DNA from: Batrachochytrium dendrobatidis JAM81
Lineage: Eukaryota > Chytridiomycota > Chytridiomycetes > Rhizophydiales
Assembly (NCBI RefSeq): GCF_000203795.2
Contig: NW_006281110.1
Span: forward strand, 273,854 to 337,853
Length of the DNA stretch: 64,000 nt
Reading direction: 5' to 3'
The translations under genes and the position numbers were made by a program. Positions within the stretch are counted from its first letter, which is position 1. Each line of letters opens with the position of its first letter. Positions 46,901 through 59,000 of the stretch are shown here, one piece after another. The notes below the pieces were generated by a model that ran no database searches, was not told the DNA's origin, and saw only the letters and a program-made list of their open reading frames with translations.

Positions 46901-47374
46901 CAGATACCAATGTCTGGATCGTTACCTCCTTATCCAGTTGCATCTCCACAGCATCAACAGTTTCAGCAGATGCAACATATACAGCAACAGCTTCGGCAGC
47001 AACAAATGCAGCAACACACTTATCCAATGCAGTTTCAGCTTACTAATGGATTGTCTGCCCACTCACTGGCAGATGGGCAAGCGCATCCTCATCATAACCT
47101 TCCCCTCAACTCTCACCAGCAGGCACAAAACCTTTATCAGCAACCACGTCCACATTCACAATCCATGCAACTGCCAATTCAGTCGCATTCACAACCTTTT
47201 GACTTTTCTCCAAATAGCCTCACACCAAATACCTTTACTGGTATGAATCCTACACCTTCATCCATAGCTCCTTTGGCTTCCTCTCATATTCATGCATCTC
47301 GTATCGATCCAACACCATCCCCCGTCTCTCTGGATATCACGGGCATATACGACGATTTCTCAATGTGGCAATGA
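43952..47374 (+). CDS. C2H2 zinc-finger transcription factor, Gln-rich
   Basis: Two exons, 43,952-44,675 and about 45,674-47,374, joined in phase 0 (SNLSVQ|SNHIQPALNP), about 808 residues. Three consecutive C2H2 fingers occur near the middle: LKCPQCDKEFSKPYSLKSH, then HACDECGHSFARRHDLLRH, then FKCQHCSMSFVKEDILQRH, with a TGEKP-like linker (SGVKP) between the first two. A basic patch (KKRKTSVARRRSR) follows, a probable nuclear signal. Both flanks are Gln/Pro/Ser-rich (QQMQYQKQQQQFQIP, QQQLRQQQMQQH), typical of activation domains. If the exons are not joined, the downstream ORF could start at MAANQAFSFVP (45,719). The intron of about 998 bp is unusually long for this window. Confidence 0.8.
44676..45673 (+). 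other. Long intron of the C2H2 gene
   Basis: Donor CAG|GTAATT, acceptor TTCCTTTCCAG, both in phase 0 with the flanking frames. About ten times the typical intron here. I see no ORF or RNA gene inside that I can support. It may instead contain an alternative promoter for a shorter zinc-finger protein. Confidence 0.5.
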
Positions 47375-47775
47375 GTGTGTACTTGGGTATTGAAGCTGAA
47401 GGAATACATCAGGTTACTGTTGGTTGGATAGTGGGTAAAATTGAAGATTTAAAAGTTTGGCGCATGGCAGATCTGGTGCTATCGATCAGTCATGAGTGTT
47501 GTTGCTCTTTCCTGAACTTGGTTTTGCAATTTTCGGTAGATATAATGGATCTAATTCGTTCTTGATCACTCACATCATCTAATACTACTTTTAGCGATTA
47601 CATTTTATTCCCATTTCATTAACTGCATTTTGTTTTTCCTGCATACCAAAATATTCCATCCATCCCTCCGAACTTGTTCTCTTTTCCACCAGCCTCTATT
47701 CTTTCCTTTTTAATATTAAAGGCCGATTTACAACTTTATTAAAATCATTGCAAATTAGAGCTTAAATGCATTAGA
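47375..47775. other. Convergent 3' region, C2H2 gene / PPR gene
   Basis: 401 bp between two stop codons. T/C-rich tracts and AATAAA-like A/T runs, but no gene or repeat I can support. Confidence 0.35.
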
Positions 47776-50673
47776 TCAAGGTTGTGTCACTGCAGCCTCG
47801 AGTTTAGATATTGAAGTGTGCTTTTCGATACATTCGAGTGTGGGGTCAGTCGTTTGCTCAGGCAAAACGAGACCATGTTCTTGGTCATCACGTAAATTCA
47901 ATACCTTGCACATTTCAGTATGTAGTGTCTTGGTATCGTATTCATAGTGTATGCCTTTACGTTCAGCACTCGACACTGCATCCAAAATTAGCATACACAT
48001 ATCCAAAGAAAGGTACTCGGGTGCCACATGCACCAATTGAGTGTATAGCTTCAACAGGGGTGTGATCTGACCATGTACGCATAAAATATGTACAAGGGTA
48101 GTAACCATTTCAAGCGAAGGTAGAGTTTCTCCGTAATGGCTTAGCAAAAATTCAACCACGCTCACTAATCTTTCCACCCATACCTGTGTAGAAACGACTG
48201 AATGGGTCGAGCATGGCGTGTCATGTTTCTGTGCCTTTTCTTTTTCCAGACAAAAAAAGTCGGAGCGTGATCGCAGATCCATCAACTCCAATCGCCTCTC
48301 AATCACTGAGCAATACCCCTGTAGTATACCCTCTATCACGTTCATACAAGGTACTTGTTTCTCCATAGCATAATATGTGTAGACATCGTGCAGATCAAAC
48401 ACAGCAATAGGATACTTTAGCATTGATCGAGTGTAAACCCTAACTAGAAGCTTGCGGACGTGCATCCCTGTTGTACCATGCCTTCGCCGAATCTCGGCTA
48501 CCACTCCCGTAATAGACTTGATAGGCGAGTCATGATCCAAATGGTACTCGAGCAAAGTGGTATAGAATTGCAATGGATAGTCAAGGCGTAGCGTTTTTGC
48601 CAATGCTTGAAACTCACATACAAGTTTCTCGTCTTCCAAAGCTGAAAACGCTGAAACTAACATTATTGCCATTTCAGGTACCAAATGAAGTTGATCTCTC
48701 TCAATATCTCGGTACACTCGCTCTATGCACTTGGTAGCTTTGAAACGAATTAAAGCCGTCACGACAAGGGTGTAAACTGGCTGGCGTCGTGAAACCGGCC
48801 ATGAACCATCCTGAATTAATCTGTTGTAGGCAAACATCAATAGACCTAAGGAGCTGTTGGGTGCAGTGGCATAAACTCGTACCATTCCTTCCAACATTAA
48901 ATAGGTTTTTTTCATATTCTGCTGATAAAATTCTTGCAAAATATAGTGTGCTAGCATACAGTCTTTGGCAGCCTCTATCAGGAGAATATGGTAAAAAATA
49001 TAGGGACTGGGTGGTACGCGATGTGATTTTATGCGATCGTAGATACTGCGTAATCCAACACTGTCATTCAGTTGTGCATAGTGTTGAATAAATATTTGAT
49101 AGCTCGAAGGATTTGGTACAAGATCTGTGCTCGATTCCAATTCGTCTAGCATCTTCAATGCAGCATTCTCGTTCTTTGAGTTGATGAGCAAGCGCATCAT
49201 GTTATTGTATGTATCAGTATCTTTTCGAGTGTTTTCACGACACATTGTGTAAAAAATCTGCATGGCTTTTTCGGTATCTCCAATTTTTCGGTATGCCAAC
49301 ATCATTGCGTTGCATAGCTTGGTATCAGTCTCGATGACATTGTTTTCTGCATCCAAAAGCAGAGATCTGACACTTGTGCGTGTATTGTCGACGAATTCCA
49401 GTATGAGCATGGCAAAGGCCGTGGAGGATGGGACAAGTGCGTTGGCTCGCATCACAGTGTACAATTTAAACGCACGATTCCATTTTCCAATATCTAGCCA
49501 AGCGCAAATCAGTACACTATACGACCTGGGCTTTAATACTGGAGCAAGATCCATCAATGCACGATGCAGAGTTTCTGCCCATCTTTTCTGTTTACACGTA
49601 GCGCATACACGAATCATGAGTACATTAAATAATTCGAGCGAGTCGGCATCAGTATACATGTTCATCACCCGATCAAACAGTGACATGTACGTATCAAATA
49701 AGTTTGGATTGGTCATGTACTTGAAGGAATTGATATGCATCCGTAATCCATATGAATTGTTGGGCATCATAATTAGCTCATTGAGTATTTGAATCATGTC
49801 ATCATCGCCTAAAACCACTTTATCTATTTTGGAAATCAAATGATTCCACGTTTCACTAGAAATGGGGATTCGAGCCTGGTTTAATTGTTTTGCCAAATCA
49901 ATTAGATCTTTACCAGTTTCAACAGCACGCGATATCAACTCGATCATCGTCTGCTGAATACTGTCCGTGTACTCGATGGAAAAGATCTTTCCCATTGCCC
50001 CGAATGAGTCAATCAAGAAGGTGCATCGCTCAGAAAATCTTACTGTATGGAAATTTTCAAGAAAAAAAATCATGCGTGGAATAGCAGTCTTGTTCATGTA
50101 AACAATATCTTGATGTGTTAATGGCTGAGCAATCATATCTTTAAAAGTAATAACGAAACGATCGAAATCGTATTGTTGACGAGATTCAAGATATTTTTGA
50201 AACTGCAGCATTTCTGGACTGCTCGGAATGTCAAAAGCTAGTGATTCTGGATTTGATTTTACTATTAATATATGAATTATAAATGAGTGTTTTGCAATCT
50301 ATGAGATGGACCGGTTGAAGTCGGTATCAGATCAAACACCAATGCAAAGCATGTCCTTACATGTTGATGGCAGTTCAGATGCATCAAGAAAACAAATATC
50401 CGGTTTAACTTTGGTACAAGAAATCACCTCTTCTTCATCCTCCTCATCATCATAATCAACGATTCTGTTGGATGGTTTAGTAAAGGCTGGTGCAAATATG
50501 CTGGAATGATAGGAAGACACAGTACGATATGCATAGAGTCGACATGTCTTGTGATTCAATGCTATCCAGGAATTAATTATATTATTAGTAGTGGTCAATG
50601 AAGTAGCTGCAATGGATGATCGAATGGCCGTTGATAGTGTTTTTGGATATATGTACGCTCGATGAATTGGCAT
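47776..50673 (-). CDS. PPR protein, mitochondrial, about 932 residues
   Basis: Two exons, 50,361-50,673 and 47,776-50,261, with a 99 bp GT-AG intron that joins LPST to LKSNPESLAFDIPSS. Exon 1 is a presequence (MPIHRAYIYPKTLSTAIRSS) followed by an acidic run (DYDDEEDEEEV). Exon 2 holds many PPR units: SYSVLICAWLDIGKWNRAFK, LCNAMMLAYRKIGDTEKAMQ, TYNNMMRLLINSKNENAALK, YTLVVTALIRFKATKCIERV and others. It probably binds mitochondrial RNA. The reading is clean across more than 800 codons. Its promoter region is abutted by TIR element copy 8. Confidence 0.82.
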
Positions 50674-50704
50674 TTTACTGAGATTTGAAAACTAAAATGA
50701 CAGT

Positions 50705-50899
50705 TTTATTCACATAAAACGAAATATTTATTTTGCAGTAATTATCACTATTTTGTAATAAATTGGCTAAATATTGAAAGTTTTCATGTCAATTATCAGG
50801 AAACTAGTCAATTCAAAACAGTGTTTTTCAGTAAACTGTCATTGCATGAGATTGGTTTATTATATTTGGCACTTTTAATGCTCCGTTTTACATCAATAT
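50705..50899. mobile_element. Intergenic TIR element, short copy (copy 8)
   Basis: Left end TTATTCACATAAAACG with TTTTGCAGTAATTATC just inside; right end CGTTTTACATCAATAT (50,884-50,899) followed by GGCCG. Near the right end ATTATCAGGAAACTAGTC and TATATTTGGCACTTTTA match copy 3. About 195 bp. It fills the gap between the PDCD2L stop (50,942) and the PPR start (50,673). Confidence 0.74.
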
Positions 50900-50941
50900 G
50901 GCCGTGAAAATCACGAATCGATAGTTTCAGGATTCAAATCT

Positions 50942-52457
50942 TTACATCTTCATTGTGGTGTCGGCTTGCACCACTACGTATTCAGACACAAGCGTATACT
51001 TTTTACCATCAGTACTTGAATTGGAACCATCACAGTCATTTTCACATACAAAAATGTAGACCGATCCATAGTCCATTCCCAGTCCAAGTTTTGCATAAAG
51101 TTCTTTGGATGTTTCATTAGAACCATGAGTAGTATTGACAACTGACTGATGGGTATCTACAGAAAGTATGCTAAGAATATTTGGCATGAGTTGACACTCA
51201 AAAACTCGGTTGCCTCCACATTTCTCGCATAAAGGGATGTGATTAGATGAGATCTGCGATTGTACTGTATCCATCTGGTACCACAATGGAGATCCTTTAA
51301 ACTCGTATCTAGTACGCACATGAGTTTCCATTAAAATTTCAGTTTTTAAAAATGTTAAACTATTTAAATTCAATTGATCCTACACGACATGCCATTTACC
51401 TGATGCATTGCTCTGGAGCCATGGCTACTGTGCGTTGAAATCGTTTAAATAACTTATCCACTCCCAGACCCATAGATTCGTATTGCTCACCAGCCCATTC
51501 GTCCAAAGCAGAACTATGACTGCTTTCATCCCGTGCAGGGTTTTTTTTCGATAAAAGATCAGACTTTTGGTTGGTAAAACGAGCCAAACATGCAGCGTCA
51601 GAGGGGTTTGTGCTTTGGTATTCCTGTAGTAGACGCAGTTCATGATCAAACAATTCAGACTGATTCGGCTCTGTATCAAACTCTAATGAAAAGGCAGGAA
51701 AGGCAGCATCTTGCATAGATTGTGGAATTGGACAATATGGCGTGATTGAATCTGTATGCTCCATAGTCATATCAAGTACATTCGCATCTACAATTGGAGA
51801 TTGATGTGATGAATGTGGTTTGATGTAGTTTTCGTTTCGTAGTTTGAGTAGAGCCAGCATATCTACCAATACTGATTCTTTCTGTGAGTTGAATAGGTTT
51901 GAATCTGATTTTGTGGTTGAAATGGACTCGAAGGCTGGCGTCGTAACAGTAGCTACTGGATCTGGTTCATTCTCATCATCCCATTGATTTATGGAGTCCG
52001 ATCCAAAATTAAATGAAGACTTGTGAGTTGATGGTATAGCTGGAATTTCTTTTTTAAAAGTATCTTGTTTTAATGCAAGATTGGCTACAGGTGCAGCCGG
52101 CCTAATGCACCGAAATACTTTCCAGCTAGAGTGCATAAATTAAAGTTTAGCATCGCCAACATTTGACTCGAATTTAATCCACAACAGTATATACCTAGAT
52201 GAATTTGAAGAGCAATGCACATTGTTACAACCAAAGATGTAAAGAAAGCGATCGTAATGTGAGGTTGATTTTGCCCAAAGTTGTGCAATGAGAAGCAAAG
52301 GGTGATGATTTGGACAAACAAGAAATGAAAAAAGCTCAGGATTCGATAGTAGAGACGGAAGAACAGGAATACCGCCGATTTTGTCCAAGTAAGGATCGGT
52401 ATCGGCATGAATTCCAGTCAATGGATCATGACAGGCATACGCTAGTTGCGGAGCCAT
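50942..52457 (-). CDS. PDCD2L: PDCD2L-type protein (ribosomal protein uS5 chaperone family)
   Basis: Family members bind newly made uS5 (RPS2) and help its delivery to the pre-40S particle. Three exons. Exon 1 gives MAPQLAYACHDPLTGIHADT, DKIGGIPVLP, and a zinc-binding MYND-like region (CPNHHPLLLIAQLWA, YDRFLYIFGC). The splice rebuilds CSSNSSSWKVFRC, a hallmark block. The middle is acidic and variable. The C-terminal PDCD2_C domain starts around YESMGLGVDKLFKRFQRT and APEQCIRYEFKGSPLW, then CEKCGGNRVFECQLMP and YGSVYIFVCENDC. The DKIGGIP and SWKVFR details favour PDCD2L over PDCD2. It is head-to-head with SF3B1 (116 bp between ATGs), suggesting shared regulation of two housekeeping genes. Confidence 0.87.
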
Positions 52458-52573
52458 AAAAAACCCAAAAAGAAAGCACTGACAAAAGTGATGTAAATGT
52501 CACGGGGTTTCACGTGTTACTGCATTCACTATTTGACAAACATCGAGTTGCACTCATCGCAACAAACAGCAAG
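52458..52573. promoter_or_regulatory. Bidirectional promoter PDCD2L / SF3B1
   Basis: Only 116 bp lie between the two start codons. The centre contains TCACGGGGTTTCACGTG; CACGTG sits near 52,511-52,516. This is the third divergent gap in the window with a CACGTG core. Confidence 0.5.
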
Positions 52574-55500
52574 ATGAGCAGCAATGAGCATGAAGGTGAA
52601 TTGGCGATTGCTGCTGACAGACTCGGCAGAGGTTTTTGTTTGATGAAAATCAGCTATTTTGTTGTTGTTTTCCATGCTAACTATTCATCATTGATGCTGA
52701 CATTAGATCTGGATGCTGAGATTAGAGCTGCACAAGAAAGACGTAAGAACCAGCAATTGAAGTCCCGTCGCTCTGCTACAAACGATGCTTTATATGATTC
52801 GGATATATACGGCACAAATCCTGATGCTGATGCTTATCTGGATTCTCTTCCCATGGGCGACCTTGCCGATGATGACGTTGATTCAATGGCTAATGCAGGA
52901 CAAAAAAAGCTGTCTTCATACACTGCACCAAAGGAAGCGTATGCAGATGTTCTTGGTGCTGAGTCAGATACCGTCGATCCTCTGATGGCTGGTGTTCAAT
53001 CCCGCCGTATTATTGATAGAGAGGACAAGTATAGAGCACAAAGACTTAATCGGCAATTATCGCCTGAACGAGTAGATGCATTTGCTGCTACCTCAAAAAC
53101 TGCACCTACTTCCATTGCTGATACCAGCAATGGCTCTGGAACTGGATCTTCTCGCTCTTATGTTGAAGTCATGCGTGACAACGAGCTTGATCGAGAGCGT
53201 GAACAGACACTGCGCAAGATCCATGAAAAACAAAAGGAAGAGTCCGAGATGCGCACTCGTCTTGCCGCAGATGCTGCATCTAAAGATCAATCTATGGATA
53301 CTACTGTTCATTCCAGTAAGGATGAATCCACTCGGCCTGAACCACGGCGTCGCAGAAGATGGGATCAACCTACTCCCGTTACTTCAAGTTCAGAATGGGA
53401 GGACGATGAAAAATCTAAAGATGCAATGAGCGGAACCACTGCTGCATCCGTGTCTTCTCAGCGATGGGATGAAACTCCCGTCGCGGCTTCTAATGACTCG
53501 ACTGTAGCTGTGCCTCGTAAGCGCAATCGCTGGGATGAAACTCCTGTTAATGCTTCGACAGGTGAATCAACTACTTCAAACTTTGATGCGACTCCCACTG
53601 CTGATAAACGATCTAGATGGGATCAAACTCCGGTTAATTCGACTCAATTTGGTGCTACTCCTGTTGGAAATAGTGGTATGATGACACCAACTGCCAGTCA
53701 GGTGTTTGTACCCATGACTCCCGAAGCAATGAATTCCATGCGTTGGGAAAAAGAAATCGAGCAACGCAACAGATACTTGACAGATGAGGACATTGATGCC
53801 ATTTTGCCTACTGAAGGGTATGTGGTTTTGGATGTTCCAGTATCATATGTTCCTATTCGAACTCCCGCTAGAAAACTCATGGCTACTCCAACCCCCATGG
53901 CAGGATCTGGAGGTTTTATGATGCAGGAAGAAGACAACTCGCTTCGCAATGAGTTGCCTCCTGAAATTCCTGGTATGGTCGGTCTTCAATTCTTCAAGGC
54001 AGAGGATATGCAGCATTTTGCAAAATTGCTGGACAAAAAGGACGATTCTGAATTATCTAGCGAGGAAGTCAAAGAGCGCCGTATCATGCGACTTTTGCTC
54101 AAAATCAAAAATGGTACTCCACCAATCCGTAAAGCATCTCTTCGCCAAATTACAGACAAGGCTCGCGAGTTTGGTGCAGGTCCTCTGTTTAATCAAATTT
54201 TACCTCTGCTCATGTCACCATCACTTGAAGATCAAGAGCGCCATTTGCTTGTCAAAGTTATTGATCGTGTGCTATACAAACTTGATGATTTGGTTCGACC
54301 CTATGTGCACAAGATTCTTGTGGTGATTGAACCTTTGCTGATTGACGAAGATTACTATGCACGTGTAGAAGGTCGCGAAATCATTAGTAACATGAGCAAG
54401 GCTGCTGGTCTTGCTACCATGATTGCTACAATGCGACCCGATATCGATCATGTGGATGAATATGTTCGTAATACCACTGCTCGTGCATTTTCAGTTGTGG
54501 CATCTGCATTGGGAATACATGCTCTTCTTCCCTTTCTCAAAGCCGTCTGTCACTCAAAAAAGTCATGGCAGGCACGACATACTGGCACAAAAATTGTTCA
54601 GCAAATTGCCATTCTTCTTGGCTGTGCCATTCTTCCACATCTGCGCAATCTGGTAGAAGCTATTGGTCGTGGGCTGGAAGATGAACAGCAAAAAGTCAAA
54701 ACAATTGCAGCGTTGGCCATTGCAGCTCTGGCTGAGGCTGCAACTCCATATGGTATTGAATCTTTTGACTCTGTGATCCAACCTCTTTGGGATGGTGTAA
54801 AAAAACATAGAGGAAAGGGTCGCGCAGCGTTCTTGAAGGCCATTGGATACATTATTCCTCTGATGGATGAACGCTATGCTAACGAGTACACCAAAGGAAT
54901 TGTACCAACACTTATTGCCGAGTTTTCTTCTCCAGATGAAGAGATGAAAAAGATTGTACTCAAGGTTGTCAAGCAATGTGTTGGAACAGATGGTGTGGAT
55001 CCAGCATATATCAAAACAGAAATTCTACCAGAATTTTTCCGAAATTTCTGGGTACGTCGCATGGCGCTGGATCGACGCAATTACAAGCAGCTGGTGGAAA
55101 CAACGGTTGAGATTGCTCAAAAGGTTGGCGTGACTGAAATTATTGGACATATTGTTGAAGGGCTCAAGGACGAATCAGAGGCGTATCGTAAGATGGTGAT
55201 GGAAACTATTGACAGTGTGGTACAAACTCTTGGCACAGCTGACATTGACGACCGACTTGAGGAAGTGCTGATTGATGGTATCCTGTATGCGTTTCAAGAG
55301 CAAACTATGGAGGATGTCGTCATGCTGAATGGGTTTGGCACTGTAGTCAATTCACTCGGTCTACGTGTAAAGCCATATCTTCCCCAGATCTGTTCTACTG
55401 TATTGTGGAGGCTGAACAACAAGAGCGCCAAAGTGCGACAGCAGGCTGCTGATTTGATCTCACGTATTGCAATTGTAATGCGTACTTGTGGAGAGGAGAA

Positions 55501-56588
55501 ATTGATGGGCCAGCTTGGTGTTGTTTTGTACGAGTATTTGGGTGAAGAGTATCCCGAAGTATTGGGCTCCATACTCAAAGCACTCAAATCCATTGTTAAT
55601 GTGATTGGTATGAGCAGCATGACACCCCCAATCAAAGATTTATTGCCTCGACTGACTCCTATTCTCAAAAACCGACATGAAAAGGTGCAGGAAAACTGCA
55701 TCGATCTTGTTGGTCGTATTGCTGACCGTGGTGCCGAATTCGTATCTGCTCGTGAGTGGATGCGAATCTGTTTTGAGCTTCTTGATATGCTCAAGGCACA
55801 TAAAAAGGGTATTCGCCGAGCTACCGTCAACACATTTGGATACATTGCTAAAGCCATTGGCCCCCAAGACGTGCTAGCCACCTTGCTTAACAATCTTAAA
55901 GTGCAAGAGCGACAGAATCGTGTGTGTACCACTGTAGCAATAGCGATTGTAGCGGAAACATGTGCGCCATTCACGGTCTTACCAGCTTTAATGAACGAAT
56001 ATCGACTGCCAGAGCTCAATGTGCAAAATGGTGTTCTTAAATCCATGTCGTTCTTGTTTGAATATATTGGCGAGATGGGCAAAGACTATATATACGCTGT
56101 GACACCACTTTTAGAAGACGCATTGATGGATCGCGATTTGGTGCATCGCCAAACAGCATGCGCTACTGTCAAACACATCAGTCTGGGTGTTGCTGGTCTT
56201 GGATGTGAAGATGCACTGATTCATTTGCTCAATCTGGTTTGGCCCAATATTTTCGAGGTGATTACTATTTATAATGCATTGGTTTGCCACTTTAACACAT
56301 ACACTTGGTTACTGATTTTGTTTATTTGATTTGTAGACTTCACCGCATGTTATCAATGCTGTCATGGATGCGATTGATGGCTTACGCGTGGCTCTTGGAC
56401 CAGGCATTTTACTGCACTACACACTTCAAGGAATGTTCCACCCAGCACGGCGTGTTCGTGAAATCTATTGGAAAATCTACAATTCACTGTATATTGGCTC
56501 ACAAGATGCATTGATTCCCATGTATCCACGTATTGATGACGATAAGCGAAATAAGTACGAACGTCGCGAAATGGACTATGTACTTTGA
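52574..56588 (+). CDS. SF3B1: SF3B1 / Hsh155 / SAP155, U2 snRNP SF3b HEAT-repeat subunit
   Basis: The largest SF3b subunit clamps the branch-site duplex in the U2 (and U12) snRNP. Three exons: 52,574-52,595, 52,707-56,258 and about 56,338-56,588. Splicing the first joins MSSNEHE to [13 protein letters not shown], matching the human start HEDIEAQIREIQ. The N-terminal third holds U2AF-ligand-type motifs ([33 protein letters not shown]), then [15 protein letters not shown]. From about residue 450 the HEAT superhelix is almost identical to the human one ([76 protein letters not shown]). Positions equivalent to human cancer hotspots H662, K666 and K700 keep the reference residue. The C-terminus ends REMDYVL. 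Confidence 0.97.
52596..52706 (+). other. Stop-free, in-frame first intron of SF3B1
   Basis: GT at 52,596 and AG ending 52,706: 111 bp, a multiple of three, with no in-frame stop. Retention would insert 37 residues (hydrophobic, including [14 protein letters not shown]) after residue 7 without breaking the frame. The family start shows it is an intron. Confidence 0.75.
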
Positions 56589-56938
56589 GACTGTTGTTGA
56601 ACTGGGTACAAAATAAAAATTTAAACTTATTTCGTGCTGCATCGTTGTATCTTTTTAGTCTCCTTGTTCCAATCAAATTGAATTGATATCATCAATCACT
56701 ATTGCATCGTTTATTTCAATGAAATCCTAGTGCGCGAATACAGCTGTGGAATGTGGATAAAATCTAATATGAACCTGACTGATCCATGCAGCTGATCATC
56801 AAAAAATAATAATATTTCAACAGCAGCCGAGAAACCGATCTCGCATGTTGGTAGCTATAATTCAAACTATCTGGTTGCTTCGAATAAATGTAGAAACTAT
56901 TCGGCACATTATAAATAAAAGATTTTATTATTTCCAAG
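56589..56938. other. Convergent 3' region, SF3B1 / GT69 gene
   Basis: 350 bp between two stop codons. It has A/T runs including an AATAAA-like AAATAAAAATT just past the SF3B1 stop. No gene or TIR element is recognisable. Confidence 0.4.
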
Positions 56939-59000
56939 TTACAACCCAACCTTGTATTCAACAGTTTCAAACACTGGATTTTCCCAGTCGGCATTTGGAT
57001 TATTGACTCCATCTAATCCAAAGCAAATGACTTTTTCTGGTCCTGGATAGTTCCAAACAACCTCTTCGCTTACTTGGCCTGCAACCCAAGCAGGCTCATG
57101 CGTCCATCCAAGCCACATCATGCGATTCCACCATTTCAAATCAAGCGATCGTCCTCCGAATTCATTTAGACCCATTTTCAGAGAAATACGCTTGCGCCTA
57201 GCGTTTGCTGTGCCGTCTAGATCCATATACTTTGGATTGTTGCCAAGATTCTGACCTATTTGAATAAGTTCAAATCGCTTTGCACGAACCGATGCATGCA
57301 ACCACAAATCATAAACAACTCGGACCTGCGGTACCATCAACACCTTGCCTAGCATCAAGCAATATTAAAAATCACCAGTTAGTCTTGATCACCCATGCCT
57401 ATTAGAGTAATGTTGGAGGGTGCGTGTACTTTTTTTCAAAATGGTTCATCTTACCAAATCCATTTGTCCAGAAATCTTTGGCCAGGAGCTGACATTCAGA
57501 TGCCGAGCATTCTCCCTGATCCACATCACTTCTTCGAAACCGCACATTGTGTTTATAAAATGGATCGCTATTCAAGACCGTCATGCCATTCCAGCACGAG
57601 AACGCCTAGTTTCAATGAATACATGTTAGTCCACTTGGCTATTCTCGATTGTTTCAAACCATGCTTTATTTACCGAGATGGGAAGTCCGAGTTCATAACG
57701 TGATCGCGAAGCTGGATCATATGCAAACGATCCTTGATAGAAATACTCTCGTACCATGTTTCCGCTCAAGGTTCGTGCTACCCATGTATCATAAAACTTG
57801 TCGGGTCGTATCCAGTAGTCAAAACCACATGTCATATCAGCTTGTTGAACGTGAGTTTGATACATGAGTTCGAGAGTGTCATCCAAGCAATGAAACACTG
57901 AATACATTACAATTCACGAGCGAATGAGGATCAGTCGGTATAGCGTTCATATCAATCCAATAAAAACAGCCCAGTCAAGCAGTATTTACCATCATTTATA
58001 AAAATAACATGGTTATAGTATAATTTCTGAGTAAACATGGGTTCTAGAGCACGATTGCGGTATTCAGCCAACACTTCGATCCGATTCATATGTTCATAGT
58101 CTGATTTTTCATCTGATAGAATAATGGACGATGGAATATTCAAGTGATCAAGAAGGGTTTGAAACAACTGCAACAGTTTTTTTGTCTAATTACAATAAAT
58201 GAATATCAACACGCATGTTGCTCTGTCGATACAAAAACTGAATCTAATTTAATACTTGCCTGGTCTGTTGAGCCATTTTCAAAAATAGAAATAAAAATGC
58301 GATCCGGCCCAAGAAAATCTGCCAATTTCAACAGCTCTCGAAAAATAGTTGGCAACACCTAATTCAAGCAACATGACATACTCTTGATAAGCAAAGACTC
58401 GACCATGGCAGACTATCTGAGACCATTAAATACCTTTTGACTATTATGAAAATTGAGTGCTACAAAGTATCGTTGATGGTCTACAAAATAACTTCCAGTC
58501 GAGTTATTTGGAGCATTGGTAGGGTGTCGTGACTGATATGAAGCAGAAGGAAGCAACATATTATAACGATGGTTTAAAAACAATGCAATGGAGTCGGGAG
58601 TGCTGTCACAGACGGCAGATTCCAGTTTTTTGACATTAAGGATTTGTCGTGCGTCAGATGCCAATGCAGCAAGAATGCTATCCATGTAGGTTGCTTGCTG
58701 AGTAGCATTCATGGACTGAAAAGGAGTGGAATGACTAGCAATGCTGTTGTTTACTGATGCACTTTCCAATCCATGAATTTCTCTGAAAGTGAGTTGTTCA
58801 ACAGCAGATACGTAGTGTTCGCCTGTTCCAAGATTATCTTCATTGTAAATAAAAGGCAATATAAACTGGAAAAGACCAACCCAGAGCACAAGAACTAAAA
58901 GAATACTGCTGGCTGTAGCAACCTGAATGGCTTTTAAGCCCCGATTGCAGCATCGGATTTGTTTGGGTTGCGTTGGCTTGGCTGCTTTAGATGAATTCAT
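56939..59000 (-). CDS. GT69 (CAP59/CMT1-type) alpha-1,3-mannosyltransferase-like protein
   Basis: A type II Golgi-style membrane enzyme. The first ATG gives [20 protein letters not shown] and one membrane span ([20 protein letters not shown]). Six or more exons spell the GT69 core: [76 protein letters not shown] (metal-site region), [26 protein letters not shown], then [17 protein letters not shown] and a [15 protein letters not shown] block. Cryptococcus CMT1 and CAP59 are the known members, acting on capsule/wall mannose chains. Acceptor and product here are unknown. About 560 residues, close to family size. Fungal restriction of this family supports the fungal call. Confidence 0.83.

Noticed and set aside
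55294..56082. A 262-codon minus-strand ORF opposite SF3B1
   Set aside because: Antisense shadow of highly conserved HEAT repeats; the product resembles nothing.
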